A stretch of DNA of 64,000 bases from Streptomyces pactum. GTDB lineage: Bacteria; Actinomycetota; Actinomycetes; Streptomycetales; Streptomycetaceae. The notes below the pieces were generated by a model. It saw only the letters and a list, made by a program, of their open reading frames with translations, was not told the DNA's origin and searched no databases. The position numbers and the translations under genes are program-made. The stretch is from the NCBI RefSeq assembly GCF_002005225.1, contig NZ_CP019724.1:4590501-4654500 (forward strand). The letters are read 5' to 3'. Each line of letters opens with the position of its first letter. Positions within the stretch are counted from its first letter, which is position 1. This document shows positions 17,812-28,356 of the stretch, piece by piece.

Positions 17812-17840
17812 AACCCCCGTCGACGATCTCGACGGGGGTT
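17812..17840 (-). terminator. Terminator of tRNA-Glu/Asp/Phe cluster
   Basis: A 12-bp stem, AACCCCCGTCGA/TCGACGGGGGTT, with a 5-base loop lies just past the 3' end of tRNA-Phe on the minus strand. Confidence 0.8.
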
Positions 17841-17845
17841 GAATG

Positions 17846-17919
17846 TGGCTGGGGCCGGGGTCGAACCGGCGACCTATCGCTTTTCAGGCGATCGCTCGTA
17901 CCAACTGAGCTACCCAGCC
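17846..17919 (-). tRNA. tRNA-Phe (GAA)
   Basis: The minus-strand gene runs GGCTGGG..CCCAGCC plus A. D-arm is GCTCAGTTGGTACGAGC, anticodon loop CTGAAAA (GAA) and T-arm CGCCGGTTCGACCCCGGC. It is 74 nt. Confidence 0.95.
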
Positions 17920-17943
17920 GCGAGGTTTCACGTGAAACCTCAG

Positions 17944-18018
17944 CGGTCCTGACGGGATTTGAACCCGCGGCCTCCACCTTGACAGGGTGGCGAGCACTCC
18001 AAACTGCTCCACAGGACC
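17944..18018 (-). tRNA. tRNA-Asp (GTC), copy 2
   Basis: Same sequence as copy 1 at 13542-13616 with anticodon loop CTGTCAA. It is the middle gene of a minus-strand Glu-Asp-Phe tRNA cluster. Confidence 0.95.
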
Positions 18019-18053
18019 AAGCTTCGTACGACAGTGTCGCACACCGTACTGCG

Positions 18054-18126
18054 TGCCCCCAACGGGATTCGAACCCGTGCTACCGCCTTGAAAGGGCGGC
18101 GTCCTAGGCCGCTAGACGATGAGGGC
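18054..18126 (-). tRNA. tRNA-Glu (TTC)
   Basis: The minus-strand gene runs GCCCTCA..TGGGGGC plus A, with one G-T acceptor wobble. Anticodon loop is CTTTCAA (TTC) in a GCCGCC-type stem and T-arm CACGGGTTCGAATCCCGT. It is 73 nt and is first in the tRNA cluster. Confidence 0.95.
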
Positions 18127-18206
18127 TATCGGCCCGCCTGGGCGCTTCGCAGCGCGTCGGGGACGTGAGAAGCATATGGGATGGCGGGAGGTATCGCCAA
18201 AACGGT

Positions 18207-19832
18207 TTACGGAGGGCCGGGGGTCGGGCCGCTCGGGGCGGCGCCCGAGGGGCCCGTGCCGGTGGGGGAGGGGCCCGTACCCGTCGGGGACGGGGTCGCC
18301 CCCGGCTGGTTCTCCTTGGGCAGGTGGCGGCTGACCTCGGCCGTCGTCAGGCCCAGGCCGCCCAGTTGGATCTCGTCCCAGGCCTGGAGGCGCCGGCTGT
18401 CCCGGTCGAAGTAGAGGATCGACGCCTGGATCGGGTCGGGGTGCTCCCCCTCGACCGCGCGCAGGCCGCTGCCGCCGGTGGAGCCCTCGATGCGCAGGCG
18501 GGTCCCGTACTTCATGACCTCCATGTCCTCGCGATGGACGTGACCGGCCAGGACCAGCGGCACCTCGCCGTCGACCTCCCGGGCCGCCGACGGTTCGTGG
18601 GCGACGGCGACGTCCACGGGGGTGCCGGCCGCGCTCTGGTCGCGCAGGGCGGAGGCCAGGCGGGCGCCGGCCAGTTCCTGGGAGGCCTCGGCGCCCTCCG
18701 GCTTGGAGCGGTCGGGGGTGAACTGCGGGTCGCCGATGCCGGCGAAGCGCAGGCCCGCGACGGTGCGGGCCCGGCCGTCGTCCAGGACGTGCGCGTTCCT
18801 GAGGCCCTCCAGGTACTCCTGGGTGGCGCGGGAGTCGTGGTTGCCGCGAACCCAGACGTACGGGGCGCCGAGGTCCTCGACGGGGTCCAGGAAGCCGTTC
18901 TCCGCGGCCGTGCCGTGGTCCATCGTGTCGCCCGAGTCGACGATCACGTTCACCTTGTACTGCTCCACCAGCGAGGCGATGATCTTCCAGCTCGCCGGGT
19001 TCAGATGGATGTCCGACACGTGCAGGACGCGGATCGTGGTCGGATCGGGCTGGTAGGCCGGGAGCGTGGAGGTGGCGTCGTAGAGCTTGGTCACGTTCGT
19101 CACCAGGCGTGCCAGCTCCTTCTGGTAGACGTCGAACTCCGTGACGATGCTGCGCGCGTTGCCCACGAGTGAGGGCGCGGAGGAGAGCAGGCCGGAGAAC
19201 TTCGGTTCCAGGACGGAGTCGGGGTTCCAGGTGGCGTACGCGGTGCCGCCGGAGGCGACCAGGAGGGTGAGGGCGAGGCCGCCGGCGGCGAGGGCGCGCC
19301 GGGGGCGCCGGTAGACGGCGAGGCCCAGGGCGGTGGCACCGGTGACGACGGCGACGCAGGAGCGGACGGCCAGGTCGAGGGTGCCGTGTTCGACGTCCCG
19401 GGCGACCTCGTCCTGGAGGCCGGAGAGACGTTCGGGGTGGTCGACGAGGGTCTGGGCGCGGCCGGGGTCGAGCTGGTCGACGTTGACGTCGAGGCGGACC
19501 GGGGCGACGTGGCTGTCGAGCTGGAGGGCGCCCAGCGGTGAGACGTTGATCTTCGTGCCGCCGGTGAGCGACGGGCGCAGGGTCATCGTCGTGTTCATGG
19601 GGCCGACCGGGACGCGGACGTCGCCCACGATCAGCAGACCCAGCCAGGCCCCGAGCAGGACGACGGCGACGAGGCCGACGGCGCGGGTCCAGGGGCGCGA
19701 CCGGGGGGCGAGTTCGGCAGCCGGGGACGTCCGGCGGGCGCGGTGGCGGCGGATGAGGGCGCGCGGGGCGTTGCGAATGGGGTTCATCACCTCGGCCAGG
19801 ACGTGCGGGGCTGCGGCGGGGACGCGGGCCAT
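18207..19832 (-). CDS. Membrane metallophosphoesterase
   Basis: The protein is 541 aa from ATG 19832; ATG 19787 is an alternative. TM helices occur at ~45-65 (AVGLVAVVLLGAWLGLLIVG), ~165-185 and ~195-215, with an extracytoplasmic loop between the first two. A calcineurin-type metallophosphoesterase domain follows: VLHVSDIHLNP (DxH), VIVDSGDTMDHGT (GDxxD), VWVRGNHDSRA (GNHD), VAVAHEPS and LAGHVHRED (GHxH), so all dinuclear-metal ligands are present. The tail is Pro/Thr/Gly rich with PSPTGTGPSPTGTGP repeats. Substrate unknown. The frame is open further upstream but crosses a GGAGCGGTG repeat region and the divergent promoter. Confidence 0.85.
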   Translation of the reverse strand: MARVPAAAPHVLAEVMNPIRNAPRALIRRHRARRTSPAAELAPRSRPWTRAVGLVAVVLLGAWLGLLIVGDVRVPVGPMNTTMTLRPSLTGGTKINVSPLGALQLDSHVAPVRLDVNVDQLDPGRAQTLVDHPERLSGLQDEVARDVEHGTLDLAVRSCVAVVTGATALGLAVYRRPRRALAAGGLALTLLVASGGTAYATWNPDSVLEPKFSGLLSSAPSLVGNARSIVTEFDVYQKELARLVTNVTKLYDATSTLPAYQPDPTTIRVLHVSDIHLNPASWKIIASLVEQYKVNVIVDSGDTMDHGTAAENGFLDPVEDLGAPYVWVRGNHDSRATQEYLEGLRNAHVLDDGRARTVAGLRFAGIGDPQFTPDRSKPEGAEASQELAGARLASALRDQSAAGTPVDVAVAHEPSAAREVDGEVPLVLAGHVHREDMEVMKYGTRLRIEGSTGGSGLRAVEGEHPDPIQASILYFDRDSRRLQAWDEIQLGGLGLTTAEVSRHLPKENQPGATPSPTGTGPSPTGTGPSGAAPSGPTPGPP

Positions 19833-20037
19833 TGGTCCCGTATGCCCATGGCCCCGGGCGGATATGCGGGTGACGCCCTCCGGCTGCCGGACGTGAGGGG
19901 AGGCGCTGCTGGGGAGCGGTGGGAGCGGTGGGAGCGGTAGGAGCGGTGGGGTGCGTGTGGGGCGGCTGGGGGCGGTCGTGTCGAGGACTGTGTCGAGGGC
20001 TGTGCCGTATGCCACGGTCGTACCTGACAATGGGCCT

Positions 20038-20388
20038 GTGCTGGAGATGACGCGCGAGGAGTTCGAGGAACTGGTCGCCGAGGCCCTGGACCGGATCCCG
20101 CCGGAGCTGACGCGGCTGATGGACAACGTCGCGGTGTTCGTCGAGGACGAACCGCCGACGGACGATCCCGAGCTGCTCGGGCTGTACGAGGGGACGCCGC
20201 TGACCGAACGCGGGGAGTGGTACGCGGGCGTGCTGCCGGACCGGATCACCGTCTACCGCGGGCCGACGCTGCGGTTCTGCGAGACGCGTGAGGACGTCGT
20301 CGCGGAGACGGAGGTGACGGTGGTCCACGAGATCGCGCACCACTTCGGGATCGACGACGCGCGGCTGCACGCGCTCGGGTACGGGTGA
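20038..20388 (+). CDS. Minimal zincin-like metallopeptidase family protein
   Basis: The 116-aa protein starts at GTG 20038 (ATG 20047 is also possible). It matches the actinobacterial 'metallopeptidase family' (DUF1025-like): TREEFEELVAEALDRIPPEL then ERGEWYAGVLPDRITVYRGP and the zinc motif VTVVHEIAHHFGIDDARLHA (HExxHxxG..D). The last codons, HALGYG-stop, lie inside the first unit of a 19-bp tandem repeat. Its physiological substrate is unknown. Confidence 0.85.
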   Translation: MLEMTREEFEELVAEALDRIPPELTRLMDNVAVFVEDEPPTDDPELLGLYEGTPLTERGEWYAGVLPDRITVYRGPTLRFCETREDVVAETEVTVVHEIAHHFGIDDARLHALGYG

Positions 20389-20437
20389 CGCGCTCGGGTA
20401 CGGGTGACGCGCTCGGGTACGGGTGACGCGCTCGGGT
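20369..20437. repeat. 19-bp tandem repeat overlapping a stop codon
   Basis: The unit ACGCGCTCGGGTACGGGTG occurs three times plus a partial copy. The first unit encodes the C-terminal HALGYG and the start of the stop codon of the metallopeptidase gene; later copies are non-coding. The upstream region at about 19914-19952 also has GGAGCGGTG-type repeats. Confidence 0.8.
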
Positions 20438-20523
20438 CAAGGTCCGCGACCCGTGGCGCGTGTCCTCTTGTGGGTGACGGGAGTTGGGCACGGCGACTCC
20501 CTGAACCCCGGAGGTGGCCGCCC

Positions 20524-21090
20524 GTGCGCCCCTTGTACGTTCCCGTCCGTCTGGCCGCCGCGGCCGTGGCCGTCGCCGCCACCGCCGGCTGCATGAGCAT
20601 CGGCGACGACGCGTCCGGCGGGGGCGCGAGGCCGTCGCACTCCGCCGGGGAGCGTGGCGGCGCGGTGCCCGAGGGCGGCCCCGCGGTGACGGGTGGGAAC
20701 GCCGGGTACGACGCGGCGGCGGCCGACGAGGACCGGCGGCGCGGCAAGGGCAAGAAGGGCGAGGGCGACGGCGAGGACGACGGGAAGGGCGAGGGCAAGG
20801 ACGGGAAGGAGGCCGGCAAGGGGAAGGAACCCACCCCGTCCGCCCCGCCGCCCGCCCACCCGACCGGGGCCCCGCCGCCCAAGGGCGGGGACGACGAGCC
20901 GGACGCCACCCGTACACCGCCCGCGGAGCCCACCCGGACGGCCGAGCCGGAGCCGACGCCGCCCCCGGAGCCGCCCTCGTCCCCGACGCCGGAGCCGACG
21001 GCGGCGGAGCCGTCCGCGTCGGCGCACGAGCCTCCGGGGACGCAGTTGGCGCAGCGGGAACCGGCACCCGAGGCCGGGGCGCCGGCGTAG
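20524..21090 (+). CDS. Proline/lysine-rich putative lipoprotein
   Basis: The 188-aa protein starts at GTG 20524 behind CCCGGAGGTGG. A short signal sequence (VPVRLAAAAVAVAATAGCMS) ends at a probable lipidated Cys. The rest is low complexity: a Lys/Gly/Glu block (RRRGKGKKGEGDGEDDGKG) then a Pro/Thr/Glu block (EPTPPPEPPSSPTPEPTA). There is no enzymatic domain. A surface-anchored linker or wall-interacting protein is plausible; function unknown. Confidence 0.6.
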   Translation: MRPLYVPVRLAAAAVAVAATAGCMSIGDDASGGGARPSHSAGERGGAVPEGGPAVTGGNAGYDAAAADEDRRRGKGKKGEGDGEDDGKGEGKDGKEAGKGKEPTPSAPPPAHPTGAPPPKGGDDEPDATRTPPAEPTRTAEPEPTPPPEPPSSPTPEPTAAEPSASAHEPPGTQLAQREPAPEAGAPA

Positions 21091-21358
21091 CACGAGCAGG
21101 GGCGCATGAGGGCTCAGGCGTGGGCTGACAGCCCGGCTGAGCTGGGCATGTGCTACTCGGTTTGCCTTCGGGGGTGGGGGGTGCGTATGGTGGCAGATCG
21201 TTTGATCCCATTTGCCCGGCGCCACCGCAGAGCGCGCCGTGTGGCGCGTACTCTCCTTTGCCGTGGTGGACCGCATCGAGGCGGTCGTATTGCGAATCGC
21301 GATTCACGGAGTTGACGGGCGCGTGCCGACGAGAGACTCCGGAAGGTTTCGCATTCGC

Positions 21359-23584
<2,226 letters not shown>

Positions 23585-23601
23585 CGTCTGAACGTCTGAA
23601 C

Positions 23602-23646
23602 GCGCCGTGGCCTCCACCCCACCGGGTGGAGGCCACGGCGCTTTTT
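23602..23646 (+). terminator. Intrinsic terminator of the DEAD-box helicase gene
   Basis: A perfect 18-bp stem begins GCGCCGTGGCCTCCACCC, closes on the complement at 23624-23641 and is followed by TTTTT. Confidence 0.9.
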
Positions 23647-23709
23647 CCCGGGCTGTTCCCGGTCACGAGTGACGCATGTCACGCCCGCCACGGGGGAATT
23701 GCTGGGGGC

Positions 23710-25245
23710 ATGACAGATGACGCCAAGGCGAGTGGGCTCTCGGACGAGGAACGGCTGGCCCAGCTCGGCTACACCCAGGTTCTGGCCCGCCGCATGTCGG
23801 CGTTCTCCAACTACGCGGTCTCCTTCACCATCATCTCGGTCCTCTCCGGCTGCCTGACCCTCTACCTGTTCGGCATGAACACGGGCGGTCCCGCCGTCAT
23901 CACGTGGGGCTGGGTCGCCGTCGGCCTGATGACCCTCTTCGTCGGCCTGGCGATGGCCGAGATCTGCTCGGCGTATCCGACGTCGGCGGGCCTGTACTTC
24001 TGGGCGCACCGCCTGGCACCGCCCCGTACGGCGGCGGCCTGGGCCTGGTTCACGGGCTGGTTCAACGTGCTGGGCCAGGTCGCGGTGACCGCCGGCATCG
24101 ACTTCGGCGCCGCGTCCTTCCTCGGCGCCTACCTGAACCTCCAGTTCGGCTTCGAGGTCACACCCGGCCGCACGATCCTCCTCTTCGCGGCCATCCTCGT
24201 CCTCCACGGCCTCCTCAACACCTTCGGCGTCCGCATCGTCGGCCTCCTGAACAGCGTCAGCGTCTGGTGGCACGTCATCGGCGTCGCGGTCATCGTCGGC
24301 GCGCTGACCTTCGCGCCCGACGACCACCGGTCGGCGTCCTTCGTGTTCGGCGAGTTCGTCAACAACACCGGCTGGGGCAGCGGCGTCTACGTCGTCCTCA
24401 TCGGCCTGCTGATGGCCCAGTACACCTTCACCGGCTACGACGCCTCCGCCCACATGACGGAGGAGACGCACGACGCGTCCACGGCCGGCCCGAAGGGCAT
24501 CGTCCGCTCCATCTGGACCTCCTGGATCGCCGGCTTCGTCCTCCTCCTCGGCTTCACCTTCGCCATCCAGTCCTACGAGGGCGCCCTCACCTCCCCGACC
24601 GGCGCGCCGCCGGCCCAGATCCTGCTCGACGCGCTGGGGGCGACCGCGGGCAAGCTGCTCCTGCTCGTCGTCATCGGGGCCCAGCTCTTCTGCGGAATGG
24701 CGTCGGTGACGGCCAACAGCCGCATGATCTACGCCTTCTCCCGCGACGGCGCGCTGCCCTACTCCCACATCTGGCACACGGTGCACGCGCGCACCCGCAC
24801 GCCGGTCGCGGCGGTCTGGCTGGCGGCACTGGCCGCGCTGCTCCTCGGCCTGCCCTACCTGATCAACGTCACGGCGTACGCGGCGGTGACCTCCATCGCC
24901 GTCATCGGCCTCTACATCGCGTACGTCATCCCGACCCTGCTGCGCGTCCGCAAGGGCGCCGCCTTCGAACGGGGGCCGTGGCATCTGGGCCGCTGGTCGC
25001 GGGCGGTGGGCGTGGTGGCGGTGACGTGGGTCGGCGTCATCACGGTCCTGTTCATGCTGCCGCAGGTCTCCCCGGTCACCTGGGAGACCTTCAACTACGC
25101 GCCGATCGCCGTCCTGGTCGTCCTCGGCTTCGCCGCGACCTGGTGGCTAGCCTCGGCCCGCCACTGGTTCCTCAACCCCGACCACGAACGCAACCGGGCC
25201 CGCGCGACGGCCCGCGCCGAGGCCCCCGAGCCGGTCGATCCGTAG
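23710..25245 (+). CDS. Amino acid permease (APC superfamily)
   Basis: The 511-aa integral membrane protein has about 12 hydrophobic helices, beginning at ~35 (FSNYAVSFTIISVLSGCLTL). The N-terminal LAQLGYTQVLARRMSAFSNY and helix 1, TM6 segment GYDASAHMTEETHDASTAGP and the RMIYAFSRDGALPYSHIW loop place it in the GABA/choline-type permease branch (BAT1/UGA4-like). It probably imports GABA, a polyamine derivative or another amino acid by proton symport. Start ATG 23710. It is the last gene before tRNA-Lys. Confidence 0.88.
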   Translation: MTDDAKASGLSDEERLAQLGYTQVLARRMSAFSNYAVSFTIISVLSGCLTLYLFGMNTGGPAVITWGWVAVGLMTLFVGLAMAEICSAYPTSAGLYFWAHRLAPPRTAAAWAWFTGWFNVLGQVAVTAGIDFGAASFLGAYLNLQFGFEVTPGRTILLFAAILVLHGLLNTFGVRIVGLLNSVSVWWHVIGVAVIVGALTFAPDDHRSASFVFGEFVNNTGWGSGVYVVLIGLLMAQYTFTGYDASAHMTEETHDASTAGPKGIVRSIWTSWIAGFVLLLGFTFAIQSYEGALTSPTGAPPAQILLDALGATAGKLLLLVVIGAQLFCGMASVTANSRMIYAFSRDGALPYSHIWHTVHARTRTPVAAVWLAALAALLLGLPYLINVTAYAAVTSIAVIGLYIAYVIPTLLRVRKGAAFERGPWHLGRWSRAVGVVAVTWVGVITVLFMLPQVSPVTWETFNYAPIAVLVVLGFAATWWLASARHWFLNPDHERNRARATARAEAPEPVDP

Positions 25246-25365
25246 CCACCGCGGCCCAGGACACCGGCTCGACGCGGCCGGGACCCCGATACCCGATCGG
25301 CCTCCCGGCCGCGTCGGGCTATGCTCGGTGTGGCAACATCACGCAGCACCGGGCGACAGCCCCCT

Positions 25366-25438
25366 GGGCCCTTAGCTCAATTGGCAGAGCAGTGGACTTT
25401 TAATCCATTGGTTGTGGGTTCGAGTCCCACAGGGCCTA
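25366..25438 (+). tRNA. tRNA-Lys (TTT), integration target
   Basis: GGGCCCT..AGGGCCT plus A, with D-arm GCTCAATTGGCAGAGC, anticodon loop ACTTTTAAT (TTT) and T-arm GTGGGTTCGAGTCCCAC. Its 3' 46 bp, starting in the anticodon stem, are duplicated at 50532-50577. The copy here is complete, so the element restored the tRNA on insertion. Confidence 0.97.
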
Positions 25439-25439
25439 C
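25394..25439 (+). repeat. attL (46-bp tRNA-Lys 3' duplication)
   Basis: GGACTTTTAATCCATTGGTT begins the repeat, which runs through the tRNA 3' end to CCTAC. It is identical to 50532-50577. Confidence 0.95.
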
Positions 25440-25472
25440 TGGTTGTAGGCGGGGGATATACCCTCTGACCTG

Positions 25473-27110
25473 CTACGCAGCGTCCGGGTCGGCTTCGGTC
25501 GACTCGGGCGCTGACTCGTTTTCGAGCCATTGCGTGAGCGATGCGTGAGCGGATGTGGGCTTGGCCTGCGGATCGGCTGCCGTTTGGGCGGACGGTTCGG
25601 CAGCCGCCTGGCGGGACCGGGGGATCAGCTTCGCTGCCTTCTCGGCGATTTCGCGGTCCAGCTCAGGGAGCAGGCTCGTGTACGTGTCCGAGGTCAGCGT
25701 GATGGTGGAGTGCCGCAGCGTCTCCTTCACTGCGTGGATGTCGCCGCCGCCTCCGTGCGTGAGCGTCGCGGCGACGTGGCGTAGGTCCCGGAGGGTGATG
25801 GGCGGCAGGTCGGTCGTGGCGAGGATGCGGCGGAAGGTCTCGGAGACCGTCTCGGGGTGGAGCCAGGAGCCGTCCTCTTTGGTGAACACCTTGCCGGTGT
25901 CCTGCCAGGCGGTGTCCCACTTGGCGCGCTCCTTCTCCTGGCGGGCTTTGTGCTCGCGCAGTTCGGAGATGGTCGTGCTGTCGAGCGCGATCGTGTTCGC
26001 GCTGCCGTCCGTCTTGGGCTCGGACTCGTAGGGGTCCCAGCCGTCCACCACGATCTCCTTGGCGGGCGTGATGAGGCCGGCGTCGAGGTCGATCTCGTGC
26101 CAGTCCTGGCCGACCGCCTCACCGCGCCGGAGGCCGCGGGTGCCCATGAGGTGGAAGATCGCGTACAGGCGGTCGCCCTCGGCCGCGTCGAGGAAGGCGC
26201 CGAACTGCTGGGGCGTCCAGACCATCACCGGGCCGGGGATCTCGCCCGTCTCGCGCCAGCGTCGGACTCGCTTATCGGTCCAGAGAAGTGGCTTCGGGCG
26301 CTTGCCGGACTCCAATTCGACGTGGGACGCCGGGTTGAAGGTGATGAGCTGCTGGGCGATCGCTGAGTTCAGGGCCGCGCGCAGGGTGCGGCGGATCGCC
26401 TGCCGGGATGCCGGGCCGGTGATCTTCCGGAACGGCTTCATCTCCGCCAGCCTGGCCCGTTCGGCCGCGAGCAGCTTCCGCTCGGCTCCCACGGGTCGTC
26501 CGGGCTTGCTCGGCTTGCAGCGGGCGATCTGCTCGCGGCGGGCTTCGTTCTCGGCCGCGATGACCTCGTTGTCGTCGGCAATCCCGTCGAACATCTCCAC
26601 CAGGTGGCCGACGTTGAGGCGGTCGAGGCGTACGTGCCCGATGCGCGGCTTCAGGTGGACGCGGATGTGGGAGGCGTAGCCGTTGAGCGTGGTCTTGCGG
26701 CGCTTCTTCGCGGCGAACCACTGGTCGAGCCACTCGCCGACGGTGAGACTGCCACGGAGGGCCAGGCCCGCCCTGAGGCGGCGTCGGGTCTCCTCGATGG
26801 CGGGCAGCGGGGCCTTCTCTGCGGCGACCTCCTCCAGCAGGGCGACGAGGCGCTGGAGGCTGTCGGGGTCATCCTTGTCCGCCAGGGCGAGAAGAGCGCG
26901 GACGTGGTCGAGGTCGGCCTGAGCCGTCTTCAGGGAGTCGTAGCCGGCGCGGTTGAAGGAGCGGCGGGTGCCGTCTTCGCGGGGTGGGAGTTCCTGGCGT
27001 ATGGAGTACGAGCCGTGCTTGCGGCTGGAGAGTTTCGGGCACTTCTTGCCGAGCGGCTTGCCGGTGTGGGGGTCGCGGCAGTAGCAGCGGCGGTGGGTGG
27101 AACCCTTCAA
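25473..27110 (-). CDS. int: Tyrosine-type site-specific integrase
   Basis: The 545-aa recombinase probably integrates and excises the element at tRNA-Lys. The N-terminus is basic with a Cys-rich start (HRRCYCRDPHTGKPLGKKCP). An AP2-like arm-binding segment and SAM-like core-binding domain (TVGEWLDQWFAAKKRRKTTL) follow. The catalytic domain has GTRGLRRGEAVGQDW (Arg I), LRDLRHVAATLTH (box II; the usual H of HxxR is R here), LRHSTITLTSDTYTSLLPE (H and Tyr nucleophile). A ~150-residue insertion with a charged helix separates the halves. It overlaps the upstream xre gene by 4 bp. The C-terminal NESAP..EADP tail is echoed outside attR. Confidence 0.93.
   Translation of the reverse strand: MKGSTHRRCYCRDPHTGKPLGKKCPKLSSRKHGSYSIRQELPPREDGTRRSFNRAGYDSLKTAQADLDHVRALLALADKDDPDSLQRLVALLEEVAAEKAPLPAIEETRRRLRAGLALRGSLTVGEWLDQWFAAKKRRKTTLNGYASHIRVHLKPRIGHVRLDRLNVGHLVEMFDGIADDNEVIAAENEARREQIARCKPSKPGRPVGAERKLLAAERARLAEMKPFRKITGPASRQAIRRTLRAALNSAIAQQLITFNPASHVELESGKRPKPLLWTDKRVRRWRETGEIPGPVMVWTPQQFGAFLDAAEGDRLYAIFHLMGTRGLRRGEAVGQDWHEIDLDAGLITPAKEIVVDGWDPYESEPKTDGSANTIALDSTTISELREHKARQEKERAKWDTAWQDTGKVFTKEDGSWLHPETVSETFRRILATTDLPPITLRDLRHVAATLTHGGGGDIHAVKETLRHSTITLTSDTYTSLLPELDREIAEKAAKLIPRSRQAAAEPSAQTAADPQAKPTSAHASLTQWLENESAPESTEADPDAA
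25531..25553. repeat. Left copy of a 23-bp terminal direct repeat
   Basis: TGCGTGAGCGATGCGTGAGC plus GGA, itself two GCGTGAGCG boxes. It is identical to 50397-50419 near the right end. The left copy lies inside the int 3' coding end. Integrase arm-type binding sites are the likely meaning. Confidence 0.75.
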
Positions 27111-27787
27111 ACGCGTTCCTCCGGGGTGGTGTTGGGGTCGGGTTCGGGTGGGTCGACGTCGCTCAGGGCGAGTGGCAGGTGGGGTGGGATGGCGCCCTCC
27201 TCGCGGATGTCGCGGCGGAGGTGGCGGAGGTTGTACTTGGCGGAGATGGCCTCGTCGGCGTACTTGGCCTGCTTGCGCTCGGCCTCTTCCTGCTGAGCGC
27301 GGTTGCCTGCTGTCCTGGCTGCGAACCGCGCCCGTTCTTCCTCTTCAAGGGCGGCCAGGGCGGTGCGTACGAGGCTGTCGTGCGCTTCGAAGTCGGGGAC
27401 CAGGCCCGCGTCATACGAGGGCATGTCCTCGTCGCCGGTGAAGCGCCGAAGGGCGTCCCAGGTGGGCACGAGGTGCTGGAAGGGAAGCTCTTGGGTCCGT
27501 TCGACGTAGCCGACCGGGAAGATCAGGCAGACCGGGTACGTCTCCAGGGCGGCGGCCAGGACCATGACGTCCACGAGGGGGAGGTTGGCCCGGCGGCCGG
27601 ACTCCATGTTGGCGATCACGTTGCGCGGGATGGGATACCCGAGCCGCTCGCACCGGTCGGCCAGGTCCTGCGCGCTCCATCCCATCTCCTTCCTTCTCCG
27701 GCGGACTTCGCCGGCCACGTTGGCCTTGACCCGGTCCTCCCACTCGGGAACGTCGTCCTCTTCATCATCGAAACAGCGTTGTGTCAT
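27107..27787 (-). CDS. Xre-family regulator of the element
   Basis: The 226-aa protein starts at ATG 27787. An Xre/Cro HTH occupies residues ~20-65 (VAGEVRRRRKEMGWSAQDLA, IPRNVIANMESGRRANLPLV). A VMVLAAALETYPVCLIFPVG segment follows, then a long charged helical C-terminus (EEEERARFAARTAGNRAQQEE). It overlaps int by 4 bp (ATGA), so regulator and integrase are one operon. It is divergent from the excisionase-like gene across 96 bp. By position it probably controls excision and integration (inference). Confidence 0.85.
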   Translation of the reverse strand: MTQRCFDDEEDDVPEWEDRVKANVAGEVRRRRKEMGWSAQDLADRCERLGYPIPRNVIANMESGRRANLPLVDVMVLAAALETYPVCLIFPVGYVERTQELPFQHLVPTWDALRRFTGDEDMPSYDAGLVPDFEAHDSLVRTALAALEEEERARFAARTAGNRAQQEEAERKQAKYADEAISAKYNLRHLRRDIREEGAIPPHLPLALSDVDPPEPDPNTTPEERV

Positions 27788-27883
27788 GAAGACACATTAG
27801 CTTGGTCATCCTGGTAGGTAGACGCCTGGAGCCGAACGTGATGACCGCGTTCGCCGAGGGCTGTACCGAAAGGGGCGCGCTGC
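27788..27883. promoter_or_regulatory. Divergent xre/excisionase control region
   Basis: This 96-bp region lies between the two regulators of the element. It is locally A/T-richer near AAGACACATTAGCTTGG and is the expected site of the lysogeny-like switch. I cannot define operators with certainty. Confidence 0.45.
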
Positions 27884-28123
27884 ATGCGCGATGACGCGAC
27901 CGCGGGACGATCGACGAGTTCGAAGGGGATGAGCCGGGAGGAGCTGCTCGCCCTCCCCGTGTCAGTTGACCTGGACACGAGCAACCGAGCTCTGGGGCTC
28001 GGGCGGAGCAAGGGGTATGAGCTGGCGAAGCGTGGCGAGTACCCGTGCAAGGTGCTGCGGCTCGGCAATGCCTATCGGGTGGTGACCGCGAATCTGCTGG
28101 AACTGCTCGGGCTGGCCGCGTGA
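27884..28123 (+). CDS. Excisionase-like helix-turn-helix protein
   Basis: The 79-aa protein starts at ATG 27884 with GAAAGGGG upstream. It contains a MerR/Xis-type HTH: LPVSVDLDTSNRALGLGRSK then GYELAKRGEYPCKVLRLGNA and YRVVTANLLELLGL. This GRSKGYELAKRGEFP pattern is typical of actinobacterial ICE/plasmid excisionases. Start alternative: ATG 27932. It is the first gene of the rightward operon and likely acts with the integrase to direct excision. Confidence 0.8.
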   Translation: MRDDATAGRSTSSKGMSREELLALPVSVDLDTSNRALGLGRSKGYELAKRGEYPCKVLRLGNAYRVVTANLLELLGLAA

Positions 28124-28243
28124 AGGGTCGGCAGCGTAGCAAACCATTCTGCGCTGAGCTGACACAGAAACGCTGGACTGTTGGCGGACATGGACGTACG
28201 GTCCGTGTTCCCTCGCGGTGGCCTGGCGCCCGCGAGAACGGGA

Positions 28244-28275
28244 GGGGCCCCCGGCGGTGCAACGCCGGAGGCCCC
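28244..28275 (+). terminator. Hairpin after the excisionase-like gene
   Basis: GGGGCC-C-CCGGCG pairs with CGCCGG-A-GGCCCC with one mismatch and a 6-base loop. It lies between the excisionase-like gene and the DUF3631 gene and could be a terminator or attenuator. Confidence 0.6.
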
Positions 28276-28356
28276 AGCAACCCCGTACGGCCCGTGAAGT
28301 ACCAACCCGGCGGCAAGGGCGTGCAAGCCCGCAGCCGCCAGACGAGGAGCTGCTCC

